This document shows, piece by piece, positions 9,818-17,147 of a stretch of 64,000 bases of DNA. The position numbers and the translations under genes are program-made. The DNA lies in the NCBI GenBank assembly GCA_045810625.1, contig JBJMVQ010000041.1, positions 89,999 through 153,998 on the forward strand, in the 5' to 3' direction. The DNA comes from JACQFZ01 sp045810625 (lineage in GTDB: Bacteria > Pseudomonadota > Gammaproteobacteria > Acidiferrobacterales > Sulfurifustaceae). The notes below the pieces were generated by a model, which was given only the letters and a program-made list of their open reading frames with translations, ran no database searches and was not told where the DNA came from. Numbering within the stretch: the stretch's first letter is position 1; every line of letters begins with the position of its first letter.

Positions 9818-10519
9818 TCAAGCCGCGTTGGCGTAGTCGCCTTCGGCAAGACGGCGCAGACGCGCCGGCTCGACGATGTTCACGCGGCGGCCGTGCAGGC
9901 AAATCAGCTTTTCATGTTCGAATTGATGCAGCAGCCGGCTCACGGTTTCGAGCGCGATGCCGAGGTAGGAGCCGATTGCGTCGCGCGACATGCTGAGTGT
10001 GAATTCCTGCCGGTGCGTGCGCAAGGTGAGATCGGTCAGGAAGCTCGCCAGCCGTTCGGCGGCCGACTTGCGGCCGAGCATCAGCATGTGTTCCTGCAGC
10101 TCGGCAATGCGCCGGCTCACGAGCTGAAGCAGCTTGCGATAGACATCGGGCGAGCGCTCGTACAGCGCCGGCAAATTCGTCAAAGGCAGAACGCGTACCG
10201 TCGTCGCTTCGAGGGCCATTGCCGAGCTACTATGGTGGGATTCGCCGAGCGCTTCCAGTGCGAGCATCTCGCCGGGGAGATAGAAGCGCACGATCTGCTC
10301 GTCGCCGTTCGACGAAAGCGTCGATACCTTCACCGAACCTTCCTCGATGACATAGATGCTGGCGCACGGTTCGCCGGCACGGAACAAGTATTGCTGTCGC
10401 GTGAAGCGACGCGCGCCGCCGAAGGCGTTGCGAAGCTCGTCGAGAGCGTCCATCATCCCCGCTGCATGAGCGGCTGGGTTCTGTCGAGCGATGGACCGCG
10501 TTTGGGGTTGCGCTTGCAT
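9818..10519 (-). CDS. Crp/Fnr-family transcription regulator without Fe-S cysteines (Dnr-like)
   Basis: The 233-residue protein has the FNR order: N-terminal beta-roll sensor (residues 38-120, with GEPCASIYVIEEGSVKV and GDEQIVRFYLPGEM), dimer helix (126-150) and winged helix (151-225). The recognition helix LGIALETVSRLL keeps Glu191, Ser194 and Arg195, the residues with which FNR reads TTGAT half sites. The N-terminal cysteine cluster that carries FNR's 4Fe-4S centre is absent; the only cysteines are 52 and 207. This resembles Dnr/FixK-type proteins that sense NO or act downstream of another sensor. GGAGGAG precedes the ATG at 10519. It is the obvious candidate to read the nine boxes in this window. 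Confidence 0.88.
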   Translation of the reverse strand: MQAQPQTRSIARQNPAAHAAGMMDALDELRNAFGGARRFTRQQYLFRAGEPCASIYVIEEGSVKVSTLSSNGDEQIVRFYLPGEMLALEALGESHHSSSAMALEATTVRVLPLTNLPALYERSPDVYRKLLQLVSRRIAELQEHMLMLGRKSAAERLASFLTDLTLRTHRQEFTLSMSRDAIGSYLGIALETVSRLLHQFEHEKLICLHGRRVNIVEPARLRRLAEGDYANAA

Positions 10520-10712
10520 GGTCTCCTCCTTCGTCGAGACGCTACGGGAACCATTTAAGCCCTGAAGGACGCGCGGTGAAATGCGCATGAGCACGTACGA
10601 GTTGCTACGTAAGTAGGACTACGGATGCAGCGAACCTGCGAGAGTCGCCTGCGGTCGCGGCCGGGCCGCGCGTCGCGACGCTGGGGGGCGGGACGGAAGA
10701 ACCAGGCCGAGC

Positions 10713-10805
10713 CGCGTTGGCGATATTCGCGAGCTCCATCACCGAGTCGCCCTTCATTTTCTGCATGACGCGCGCCCGATGAATTGCGACCGTCCGGTGG
10801 CCGAG
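10713..10805 (-). pseudogene. FixJ/LuxR-type response regulator, C-terminal remnant
   Basis: The minus strand encodes LGHRTVAIHRARVMQKMKGD followed by SVMELANIANA. This matches the last two helices of FixJ-type LuxR DNA-binding domains (typical consensus RTVEVHRARVMEKM). No receiver domain or start is present. The remnant ends at the FNR-type box at 10816 and looks like the tail of a lost two-component regulator. The rest of 10520-10891 holds no recognisable gene. Confidence 0.6.
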
Positions 10806-10815
10806 CCAAGGCGGT

Positions 10816-10856
10816 TTGACCTGCGTCAATGCGCGGGCGAGCAGGCGCCTTACAGT
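10816..10856 (+). promoter_or_regulatory. FNR/Dnr-type box and -10 element for the YHS gene
   Basis: TTGACCTGCGTCAA at 10816-10829 is the TTGAC-N4-GTCAA variant. TACAGT (4/6 to TATAAT) starts at 10851, 28.5 bp from the box centre, the same spacing as at usp and the quinone reductase. The YHS start is at 10892. Confidence 0.72.
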
Positions 10857-10891
10857 GAGCGCGAGAACACCGACGAAATGGAGATTGCGCG

Positions 10892-11110
10892 ATGCCGGCC
10901 CCCGCATTGATGTCTTTTTCATATATGGCGCCGATCGCAACGCCGACACAGCGGTTGGCCACGGATCCGGTCTGCGGCGGCGTCGTCGATACCTACAGCG
11001 CTTGCAGCAGCGCCGCGTTTGGCGGCGAGATCTATTACTTTTGTTCATCCGGCTGTCACGCGCGCTTCACACGACAGCCGGCGCTATATCGCGTCGATCA
11101 GAAGAATTGA
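10892..11110 (+). CDS. Small YHS-domain metal-binding protein
   Basis: This 72-residue protein is essentially one YHS domain: DPVCGGVVDTYSA, then GGEIYYFCSSGCHARF and PALYRVD. The cysteines in DPVCG and FCSSGC are the family's metal/thiol ligands. Such domains occur at the N-terminus of copper ATPases (one is in copA at 17148) and as small stand-alone metal carriers. GGAG lies about 10 bases before the ATG. The FNR-type promoter suggests metal handling during oxygen limitation. The metal cannot be told from sequence. Confidence 0.8.
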   Translation: MPAPALMSFSYMAPIATPTQRLATDPVCGGVVDTYSACSSAAFGGEIYYFCSSGCHARFTRQPALYRVDQKN

Positions 11111-11205
11111 GCGTTACCAGCCGCCAAACGGGGCATCGCTTCGTTTGGCAGCTGCCGTGGCAATCGTGCCGCGAACGTCCACGTCCGCCCAGTGCCCGTC
11201 AATCC

Positions 11206-11661
11206 TTACTTGGAAAGTTGGCCGCTCGCCCCCGAGGGCGTGCGTTGGCTGCGTTCGGAGAACCACTTGTAGCTGATCGATCCGGCGGCGAGCGCGGCGA
11301 CAAACACCGGCGCTTCCCAGGTGCCGAGTCCCAGCGCCGCGATGCCGGGTCCCGGGCAGTAACCTGCCAGCCCCCAGCCGATTCCGAAGATCACGGAACC
11401 GAGAACGAGCGGCTGATCGATCTGCGTGCGCGTCGGCAAGTAAAACTGCGGTGCGAACAGGGGTACCGCGCGCCGCAGGATCAGTCGATACGCGATGAGC
11501 GTGACGACGACCGCACCCGCCATAACCAACAGCAAGCTCGGATCCCAACGACCGGTGACGTCGAGAAAGCCGAGCACCTTTGCGGGCTCGATCAAGTGCG
11601 ACACAGCCAGGCCGAAGCCGAACACGAGTCCGGCAATCAGTGCCGAAAGATTTCGCTTCAT
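11206..11661 (-). CDS. YeeE/YedE-family membrane protein, second half (DUF6691 type)
   Basis: This 151-residue membrane protein has about four transmembrane helices and carries the conserved Cys in GLAGYCPGPG. YeeE/YedE (TsuA) proteins take up thiosulfate, and split two-gene versions are common next to persulfide enzymes. Its ATG overlaps the stop of the upstream half in ATGA (11658-11661), so the halves are translationally coupled and likely form one channel. It is divergent from a CstR-like repressor and a persulfide dioxygenase. Confidence 0.85.
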   Translation of the reverse strand: MKRNLSALIAGLVFGFGLAVSHLIEPAKVLGFLDVTGRWDPSLLLVMAGAVVVTLIAYRLILRRAVPLFAPQFYLPTRTQIDQPLVLGSVIFGIGWGLAGYCPGPGIAALGLGTWEAPVFVAALAAGSISYKWFSERSQRTPSGASGQLSK

Positions 11662-12089
11662 GTCGGTATCCCTAATAGATGACGGACCACGAAAACGGTG
11701 ACCATGGCGGTGAGCACGAAGACCACCGTGGCGACCATGGAGCGCGGTGACAGACGGCCGAGACCGCATACGCCGTGCCCGCTGGTGCAACCGCCGCTCA
11801 TGCGCGTGCCGAAGCCGACAAGAAAGCCGCCGAGAGCGAGCAGGGGAACGGAAAATCCGACGCGCGGCGTGTAGCCGCCCGGATTTGCGAGTGCGTAGAG
11901 TGCGGCGCCCGCGATCAGACCGATCACGAACAACGCGCGCCACGCGGTTTCACCGCGCAGCGGCGTGAGCAGTCCGTTGAAGATGCCGCTGATGCCGGCG
12001 ATGCGCCCATTGAGCCAGAGCAGCACGGCGGCCGCGCCACCGATCAAGATGCCGCCGATCAATGCGCTGACGGGCGTGAAGTTGTCCAT
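11658..12089 (-). CDS. YeeE/YedE-family membrane protein, first half
   Basis: A 143-residue membrane protein with about four helices. It carries the family signature [19 protein letters not shown], whose Cys-containing loop lines the sulfur-compound path in TsuA. GGAGG lies 6 bases before the ATG. It is the first gene of the two-gene transporter and is divided from the CstR-like repressor by about 90 bp holding a candidate operator. It probably imports thiosulfate or another reduced sulfur compound into the cytoplasm. Confidence 0.87.
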   Translation of the reverse strand: MDNFTPVSALIGGILIGGAAAVLLWLNGRIAGISGIFNGLLTPLRGETAWRALFVIGLIAGAALYALANPGGYTPRVGFSVPLLALGGFLVGFGTRMSGGCTSGHGVCGLGRLSPRSMVATVVFVLTAMVTVFVVRHLLGIPT

Positions 12090-12140
12090 TCGACCTCCGA
12101 GGAGATTGAGTGCTTTCCGAACGCCGCGCGATCATATACC

Positions 12141-12156
12141 ATACCCCCTACAGTAT
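12141..12156. promoter_or_regulatory. Candidate operator of the CstR/CsoR-like repressor
   Basis: ATACCCCCTACAGTAT lies midway between the divergent transporter and repressor genes. A C-run flanked by ATA/TAT resembles the G/C-run operators of CsoR/CstR repressors, and its position would let one repressor control both transcripts. The palindrome is imperfect. Confidence 0.45.
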
Positions 12157-12180
12157 CAACGCGTGTGCGAGGTACAGGGA

Positions 12181-12459
12181 TTGGCGACGATCGGTTCGGA
12201 CAAAGACAAAGCGGCCATGTTGCTGCGGCTGAAGCGTATCGAAGGGCAGCTGCGCGGCATCCAGAGGATGATCGAGGCGGACACCGAGTGCGAGCGCATC
12301 GCTCAGCAGATGTCGGCGGCGCGCAAGAGCCTCGATCGCGCGTTCTATGAGATGGTGGCGTGCATGCTGGAGCACGAGCTTGCCGCGGAGATCGGCCGCA
12401 AGCCCCACGTGCGCGCGCGCATCGGCGAAGCGGCGGAGATTCTCGCGAAATTTGCTTGA
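12181..12459 (+). CDS. CsoR/CstR-family (DUF156) repressor, likely persulfide-sensing
   Basis: This 92-residue all-helical repressor begins LRLKRIEGQLRGIQRMIE, the DUF156 DNA-binding helix. The first sensor Cys (37, in DTECERI) is in place. The His and Cys that complete the copper site of CsoR are absent. Instead a Cys at 61 (EMVACML) faces it, a two-thiol arrangement suited to persulfide sensing as in CstR. TTG at 12181 is taken as start because GAGG lies 8 bases upstream; GTG at 12163 is possible. Persulfide dioxygenase follows after 9 bp, confirming a sulfide role. Confidence 0.82.
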   Translation: MATIGSDKDKAAMLLRLKRIEGQLRGIQRMIEADTECERIAQQMSAARKSLDRAFYEMVACMLEHELAAEIGRKPHVRARIGEAAEILAKFA

Positions 12460-12468
12460 GAGGATGAC

Positions 12469-13170
12469 ATGATTTTTCGTCAGCTCTACGACATTGCGTC
12501 CGGCACCTACACGTATCTCTTGGGTCGGCGCGCAGGCGCGGACGCGATTCTGATTGATCCCGTCGTCGAGAACGTGCGCCAGTACCTGCAGTTGATCGAG
12601 GAACTCGAGCTACGGCTCGTTTACGCCATCGACACGCACGTCCACGCCGACCACGTCACCGGGCTCGGCGAGCTGCGCGATCGCGCCGGTTGCATCACCA
12701 TCATGGGCGAGCGTACGAAAGTGGAGTGCGTATCGCGTCGCGTGCGCGACGGCGAAGTGATCGCGGTCGACGGGTTGAGGCTTCAGGCGATCTACACACC
12801 CGGTCATACCGACGACTCGTACAGTTTCGTTATGGACGATCGTGCGTTCACCGGCGACACGTTGCTGATTCGCGGCACCGGCCGCACGGATTTTCAGAGC
12901 GGCGATCCGCACGCGCAGTACGACAGTCTGTTCAACAAGCTGCTCAAGCTGCCGCCGCAGACGCTCGTTTATCCGGGCCACGACTACAAAGGCTGGACCG
13001 TGAGCACGATCGAAGAAGAGATCCGTAACAACCCGCGGTTGCAGGTGCACTCGGTCGAGGAGTACGTGGCAATCATGAAAGCCCTGAGGCTGCCCGATCC
13101 GACGTTGATGGATGTCGCGCTTCCCGCGAATCTCGAGTGCGGCAGACGTAAGCAGCGCGTCGGCGTTTGA
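12469..13170 (+). CDS. Persulfide dioxygenase (ETHE1-like MBL fold)
   Basis: This enzyme oxidises glutathione persulfide to sulfite with a mononuclear iron. The 233-residue MBL fold carries THVHADH (His57, His59, Asp61, His62), TPGHTDDS (His114), Asp131 in FTGDTLL and PGHDY (His172). GTGRTDFQSGD is specific to the ETHE1/SdoA group and includes its glutathione-binding arginine. It is co-transcribed with the CstR-like repressor. The sulfite produced could feed the SorAB-type dehydrogenase at 37.2 kb, so the island can detoxify sulfane sulfur completely. Confidence 0.92.
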   Translation: MIFRQLYDIASGTYTYLLGRRAGADAILIDPVVENVRQYLQLIEELELRLVYAIDTHVHADHVTGLGELRDRAGCITIMGERTKVECVSRRVRDGEVIAVDGLRLQAIYTPGHTDDSYSFVMDDRAFTGDTLLIRGTGRTDFQSGDPHAQYDSLFNKLLKLPPQTLVYPGHDYKGWTVSTIEEEIRNNPRLQVHSVEEYVAIMKALRLPDPTLMDVALPANLECGRRKQRVGV

Positions 13171-13371
13171 TGCCGGGGCGTTGCGATACAGCGGCGCGCA
13201 TGAACGCCGCAGGGACGAACCGGCCTTCGTCGAATATCGGGTCAAATATCGGAGCGGTGCCGCACGCCGCATGAATGGGCCGCGGAGCGGATGAGGTGAC
13301 GCGTCTTGGCGCAGCGTCGATGCGCCGGCCGATGTCAAGAAGTGACAAGTCTCTGCCGTCGCGCGCTACGT

Positions 13372-13836
13372 TTACGTACTGATGCGGCCGTGCTCGGCGT
13401 CCTTGAGCAGCAGTACGAAGGCGTCGCGATCGACGCACACCAGCTCGTCGTGGTCGCCCGCAACGAAGTAGATCTCTTCCTGATTCAATAGCCGGTCGTC
13501 CACGATGGTTTCGATCCCGTAAGCGGGCCCGATCGGCGGGATCGCTCCCGGTTCGCAGTCCTCGAAGACGCGCGCGAAGCGCGTTTCGTTCACGAGATCG
13601 AGTGGGCGTTCGAGCAGCTGCGAGATGCGCTCGACATCGGCGTGCCGGTCTCCCGGCACGACCGCCATGACGAATCCATCCTCATCGGCGAGCATCACCG
13701 CCTTGGCGATCTGATTCGGCGTGACCGCGGCGGCCCGCGCCGTCTCACGAGCGGTGATCGAACGCGAATGTGAAATCACGGCGTACGGCAGGTAATAACG
13801 CTCCAAACAGGCTTCGACGGTTCTTGCCATGGGCAT
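13372..13836 (-). CDS. YbaK/ProX-type aminoacyl-tRNA deacylase, copy 1
   Basis: This 154-residue protein has the YbaK/EbsC fold, whose members hydrolyse mischarged tRNAs in trans. Typical segments are QIAKAVMLADEDGFVMAVVP (the catalytic Lys lies in IAKAV), EPGAIPPIGPAYGI and the C-terminal EIYFVAGDHDELV. The ATG at 13836 follows GAGGAAAC; a second ATG two codons on is possible. A second copy lies at 34643. Both stand near TTGAC-N4-GTCAA boxes, and here the box lies about 68 bp upstream of the start. Confidence 0.87.
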   Translation of the reverse strand: MPMARTVEACLERYYLPYAVISHSRSITARETARAAAVTPNQIAKAVMLADEDGFVMAVVPGDRHADVERISQLLERPLDLVNETRFARVFEDCEPGAIPPIGPAYGIETIVDDRLLNQEEIYFVAGDHDELVCVDRDAFVLLLKDAEHGRIST

Positions 13837-13878
13837 GATCGTTTCCTCGCTCTCATGGTTTGCCTTTGACGCCGTTAC

Positions 13879-13944
13879 TTTATCTGCGCCGCGAAGTTGC
13901 GTTTTGACATGCGTCAAATCGACGAATTCGTGGACCGCTTAAAT
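13879..13944. promoter_or_regulatory. Divergent FNR/Dnr-type promoter region
   Basis: TTGACATGCGTCAA at 13904-13917 lies between divergent genes. On the plus strand TTAAAT (4/6) starts at 13939, 28.5 bp from the centre. On the minus strand GATAAA (4/6) at 13884-13879 lies at nearly the same distance. One dimer could therefore drive both the deacylase and the small gene at 13983. Confidence 0.7.
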
Positions 13945-13982
13945 AGCCGCAGTCATCCCAAAGCGACAGGAGGGGTCACGAC

Positions 13983-14210
13983 GTGAAAAGCGGCGCGCAA
14001 ATCCCACAGGTCGGATCGCCGGATCCGGAGCGAAGAACCTCGCCGATCTTCGATGACGGGGACGACGAGATGCTTTCGCTCGATCGCGAGATCGAAACCG
14101 GTGTGTGCTATTTCAACGACGTCGCGTACCGGATCGGCCAGCGCGTGCTCAGCGGCAATGAGATACTGCGTTGCGAAGGCCGAGGTGTCTGGGTGCGCGA
14201 GAACGGCTAA
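13983..14210 (+). CDS. Small conserved protein, DUF1496-like
   Basis: This 75-residue soluble protein has a variable N-terminus and a C-terminal core, GVCYFNDVAYRIGQRVLSG, followed by LRCEGRGVWVR. The two-Cys pattern (CY-F-x-n-Y-x2-G, then LRC) resembles DUF1496. No function is known. The GTG start at 13983 has AGGAGG about 10 bases upstream. It is driven by the divergent FNR-type promoter and its last 4 bases overlap the end of the convergent dehydrogenase gene. Confidence 0.6.
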   Translation: MKSGAQIPQVGSPDPERRTSPIFDDGDDEMLSLDREIETGVCYFNDVAYRIGQRVLSGNEILRCEGRGVWVRENG

Positions 14211-15202
14211 GCCGGAAGCAGGACCGCCGCGCCGCTCAAGCGGCCGGTGCGTAATGCGCTCAACGCGTCGTTCGCGTGTTCCAGCGCGAACGTCGTTACG
14301 CTCGTCTTGATGGGCACTTTCGGCGCGAGCGCGAGCAATTCCTCTCCATCGCGGCGCGTCAGGTTTGCCACGGATACGACGCGCCGCTCGCCCCACAACA
14401 GCTCGTACGGAAACGACGGGATGGCGCTCATGTGAATCCCGCCGCAGACGACGATGCCGCCCTTGACGACGGCGCGGAGCGCCGCCGGGACGAGATCGCC
14501 GACCGGCGCGAACAGCAGCGCGGCATCGAGCGGTTCCGGCGGCGCTTCGTTCGAGCCGCCGCTCCAGACGGCGCCCATCTTGCGTGCGAACGCTTCTGCG
14601 CGTGTGTCGCCGGGACGAACGAATCCATAGATTCGTCGCCCTTGGTAGCGCGCGATTTGCGCAACGATGTGCGCCGCCGCGCCGAAGCCATAGATGCCAA
14701 TCCGTTCCGCGTCGTCGGCCATCCGCAGCGTGCGATAGCCGATCAATCCCGCGCAGAGCAACGGCGCCGCTTCGGCGTCGCTGTAACCGTCGGGAATCGG
14801 AAAGCAGTAGCGGCCGTCGGCGAGGACATAGTCGGCGTAGCCGCCGTCGAGGTGATAACCCGTGAAGCGCGCATCGTCGCAGAGGTTTTCGCGGCCACTG
14901 CGGCAAAAACGGCAGCGTCCGCATGTCCAGCCGAGCCATGGAACGCCGACGCGCCGGCCGATCGAGAAACGCCCGGCCTCGACGTCGTCGCCGCGCGCCT
15001 CGACGTAGCCGACAATCTCGTGCCCGGGAACGATCGGATGATCGAGCGCCGGCAGATCGCCGTCGACGATATGAAGATCCGTGCGACAGACGCCGCAAGC
15101 AGCGACGCGCACCAGGAGTTGACCGTCGGCAGGGCGAGGGATCTCGCGCGTAACCAGCTGCAATGGCTCGCCCGCACTGGGCAGCTGAACCGCGCGCATC
15201 AT
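14207..15202 (-). CDS. Zinc-dependent alcohol dehydrogenase (MDR family)
   Basis: This 331-residue medium-chain dehydrogenase has the catalytic zinc ligands in CGVCRTDLH and GHEIVGYVE. The structural zinc loop CGRCRFCRSGRENLC has four cysteines. The nucleotide fold IGIYGFGAAAH has a shortened glycine motif. Closest in look to propanol-preferring AdhA-type enzymes that reoxidise NADH by reducing aldehydes. Its start overlaps the stop of the upstream kinase/ATPase gene in ATGA (15199-15202), so it belongs to the operon behind the box at 16869. An alcohol-forming role under anoxia is inference. Confidence 0.85.
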   Translation of the reverse strand: MMRAVQLPSAGEPLQLVTREIPRPADGQLLVRVAACGVCRTDLHIVDGDLPALDHPIVPGHEIVGYVEARGDDVEAGRFSIGRRVGVPWLGWTCGRCRFCRSGRENLCDDARFTGYHLDGGYADYVLADGRYCFPIPDGYSDAEAAPLLCAGLIGYRTLRMADDAERIGIYGFGAAAHIVAQIARYQGRRIYGFVRPGDTRAEAFARKMGAVWSGGSNEAPPEPLDAALLFAPVGDLVPAALRAVVKGGIVVCGGIHMSAIPSFPYELLWGERRVVSVANLTRRDGEELLALAPKVPIKTSVTTFALEHANDALSALRTGRLSGAAVLLPA

Positions 15203-16809
15203 GAGGTCGGCCTATCCCTTCCCAGCTTGGCGAGCACGGCGTTCGATAAGCTCGCAGCGGCAGCGGGTGGACGTGTGGAGTCGTACGTCACCACGAGCGA
15301 CGACTCCTCGCGCTCCAAAGGTTCGTGCGTGGTCAGTTGATGTTGCAACACGTCGAGGTCGGCCTCCGACGCATCGGGGCGCCGCTGGCGCTCGCTTATA
15401 CGCGCCCGCATCACGGTTTCGTCCGCGACGACCGAGAGAATGACGAACGGTACGCGGCGCGTTTGTGCGAGTTGCCGAAAGATATCGCGTTGTGTGCGTT
15501 TGAGAAAGGTGGCGTCGACGATCACCGAAACGCCGGCGTCGATGATCGTTTCCGCGAGTTCCGCCAGGCGCTCGTAAGTGCGAGCGGTCGTGCTCCCGGC
15601 GTACGCGCCTTCCTCGACGGCGGAGCCGGTGCGCGCGAGCGGCGCGAATCCGAGGAGACGCTTGCGCTCGATATCGGAGCGGACCCGCACGGTGCCGAGC
15701 GATTCGACGAGCGGCTGCGTGCACGTCGTTTTGCCGCTGCCCGAAAAACCGTGCGTAATAAGAAGGAATGGCGGCCGCGCCTGCGTTTGCGCTCGCGCCA
15801 GCGCGAGATAGCCGCGATACTGGTCCAGTAAGCGCGCTCGTTCGGGCGCCGCGAGGTTCGGCTGTTGCGCTCGTAAGCCGTGAATCTTCGCACGAACCAA
15901 CGCGCGGTAGACCGCATAGAACACCAGCACGCGCAAGCCGGCGTAATCGCCGCTGATCTCCAGATAGTGGTTCAAGAACCGTCGCGCGAGCGCGGGTTGT
16001 TTGCGATCGTGCAGATCCATCGCCATGAACGCGACGTCGTTCATGACATCGATCCAGCGGAGATTCGGATCGAACTCGATGCAGTCGAATAGCGTCACGT
16101 CGCCGTCGACGAGCGCGACGTTGCGCAGATGCAGGTCGCCGTGGCACTCGCGCACGAAGCCGTTGCGCTTTCGCGCTTGAAACGTCTTCGCGAGCGCCGC
16201 GCACTGATCGCTGGTCCAGCGTTCCAGCGCGTCGAAATCCGGTGAGGACTCGCGCATGGTCGCGCGGATCTGCACGAAATTGTCGAGCGCCGGTTGTTGG
16301 ATCGTATCGACCGTGCCAAAGCCGTCGTCGTCCGTGGAAACGCTGGCGCTGCGGTGAAATTCGGCGGTCTTCATTGCAAGCTGATCGATGATCGCGGGCG
16401 TCAGCGCGCCGCGCGCCGCCAAACGGTCGAGCAGGCACTCCTGCGAAAAGCGGCGCATCCTCACGGCATACTCGATCGCTGCGCCGTCGCCCGCGAGCAC
16501 CGGTCGATCGGGCGTGCCGGTGATCGGAACCACATCGAGATAGAGCGTCGGAGCGAGTCGCCGGTTGAGCCGTAGCTCCTCGTCGCAATAAAAACGCCGC
16601 GCGCTGAGCGTGCGGAAATCGAGGAAGTCAAGGCTGACGGCTTTCTTGATCTTGTACGCGTACGGACCGGCGAGGAGCACGTGCGAAATATGCGTTTCGA
16701 GCGTTTCAACGCGCTCCGTAGCGGGGAGACCGTAGATCAGCGGATCGATCAAATGCGCGATAAGCTGGGCTTGGTCGGATGTCGCCGTCTGCGGATTGAC
16801 GTCGGACAT
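15199..16809 (-). CDS. Aminoglycoside-phosphotransferase-like kinase fused to P-loop AAA ATPase
   Basis: This 536-residue two-domain protein belongs to COG2187 plus COG0645. The N-terminal half is a kinase fold with ECHGDLHLRNV (catalytic loop, near 222-231) and FDCIEFDPNLRWIDVMNDV (metal-binding Asp). The C-terminal half has a Walker A, GFSGSGKTT (354-362), and an adenylate-kinase-like core with SVIVDATFLKRTQR. The same architecture is found in M. tuberculosis Rv2004c, a DosR dormancy gene. Substrate unknown. An FNR-type box lies 60 bp upstream of the start. It overlaps adh by 4 bp. Confidence 0.87.
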   Translation of the reverse strand: MSDVNPQTATSDQAQLIAHLIDPLIYGLPATERVETLETHISHVLLAGPYAYKIKKAVSLDFLDFRTLSARRFYCDEELRLNRRLAPTLYLDVVPITGTPDRPVLAGDGAAIEYAVRMRRFSQECLLDRLAARGALTPAIIDQLAMKTAEFHRSASVSTDDDGFGTVDTIQQPALDNFVQIRATMRESSPDFDALERWTSDQCAALAKTFQARKRNGFVRECHGDLHLRNVALVDGDVTLFDCIEFDPNLRWIDVMNDVAFMAMDLHDRKQPALARRFLNHYLEISGDYAGLRVLVFYAVYRALVRAKIHGLRAQQPNLAAPERARLLDQYRGYLALARAQTQARPPFLLITHGFSGSGKTTCTQPLVESLGTVRVRSDIERKRLLGFAPLARTGSAVEEGAYAGSTTARTYERLAELAETIIDAGVSVIVDATFLKRTQRDIFRQLAQTRRVPFVILSVVADETVMRARISERQRRPDASEADLDVLQHQLTTHEPLEREESSLVVTYDSTRPPAAAASLSNAVLAKLGRDRPTS

Positions 16810-16868
16810 ACGTTCACTCGAAACCGGTTGGGTGCGATTGACGCTACCGGATCGGCCGATTCGTTGTT

Positions 16869-16882
16869 TTGATGCGCGTCAA
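16869..16882 (-). promoter_or_regulatory. FNR/Dnr-type box upstream of the kinase/ATPase gene
   Basis: TTGATGCGCGTCAA combines a TTGAT and a GTCAA half site. It is centred 66 bp before the minus-strand start at 16809. A TAGCGT hexamer (3/6) stands near the class II -10 position. Confidence 0.62.
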
Positions 16883-17018
16883 GACAACGATTCTTTGCCG
16901 CGGCGCAAGCGGAGCATGACCGCGGCAGCACGAGGGAGGGCACAAGGCGGGTCCCTAGGTCGGCGACCTCCATTAACGGTTTGGACGAACTACCGTACCC
17001 CCGGGCGATGCAAGCGCC

Positions 17019-17032
17019 TTGATCCAGATCAA
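17019..17032 (+). promoter_or_regulatory. FNR/Dnr-type box upstream of copA
   Basis: TTGATCCAGATCAA is a perfect box, identical to the one before usp. It lies about 91 bp upstream of the transcription start predicted from the MerR-type promoter at 17079-17110, a face-of-helix position used by class I FNR sites. Confidence 0.75.
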
Positions 17033-17078
17033 CGAACGCGATCCCCGGCAGGTCAATATCGGTACAACCGTGCGCGCC

Positions 17079-17110
17079 TTGACTCTGGGGTCCGGTACGG
17101 AGTGTAAGAT
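17079..17110 (+). promoter_or_regulatory. MerR-family (CueR/ZntR-type) operator-promoter of copA
   Basis: A -35 TTGACT (17079-17084) and a -10 TAAGAT (17105-17110) are held 20 bp apart. The long spacer carries a dyad opening ACTC (17082-17085) and closing GGAGT (17099-17103), the hallmark of metal-responsive MerR-family promoters. No merR-type gene is in the window, so the regulator must act from elsewhere. Confidence 0.8.
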
Positions 17111-17147
17111 GGCGCGGCTAAGACAGGGTGAGACGAGGGAGTAAGTG

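Noticed and set aside
10555..10962. A 135-codon minus-strand frame upstream of the regulator
   Set aside because: Arg-rich, no Shine-Dalgarno, and it covers the FixJ remnant in a different frame and the FNR-type box.
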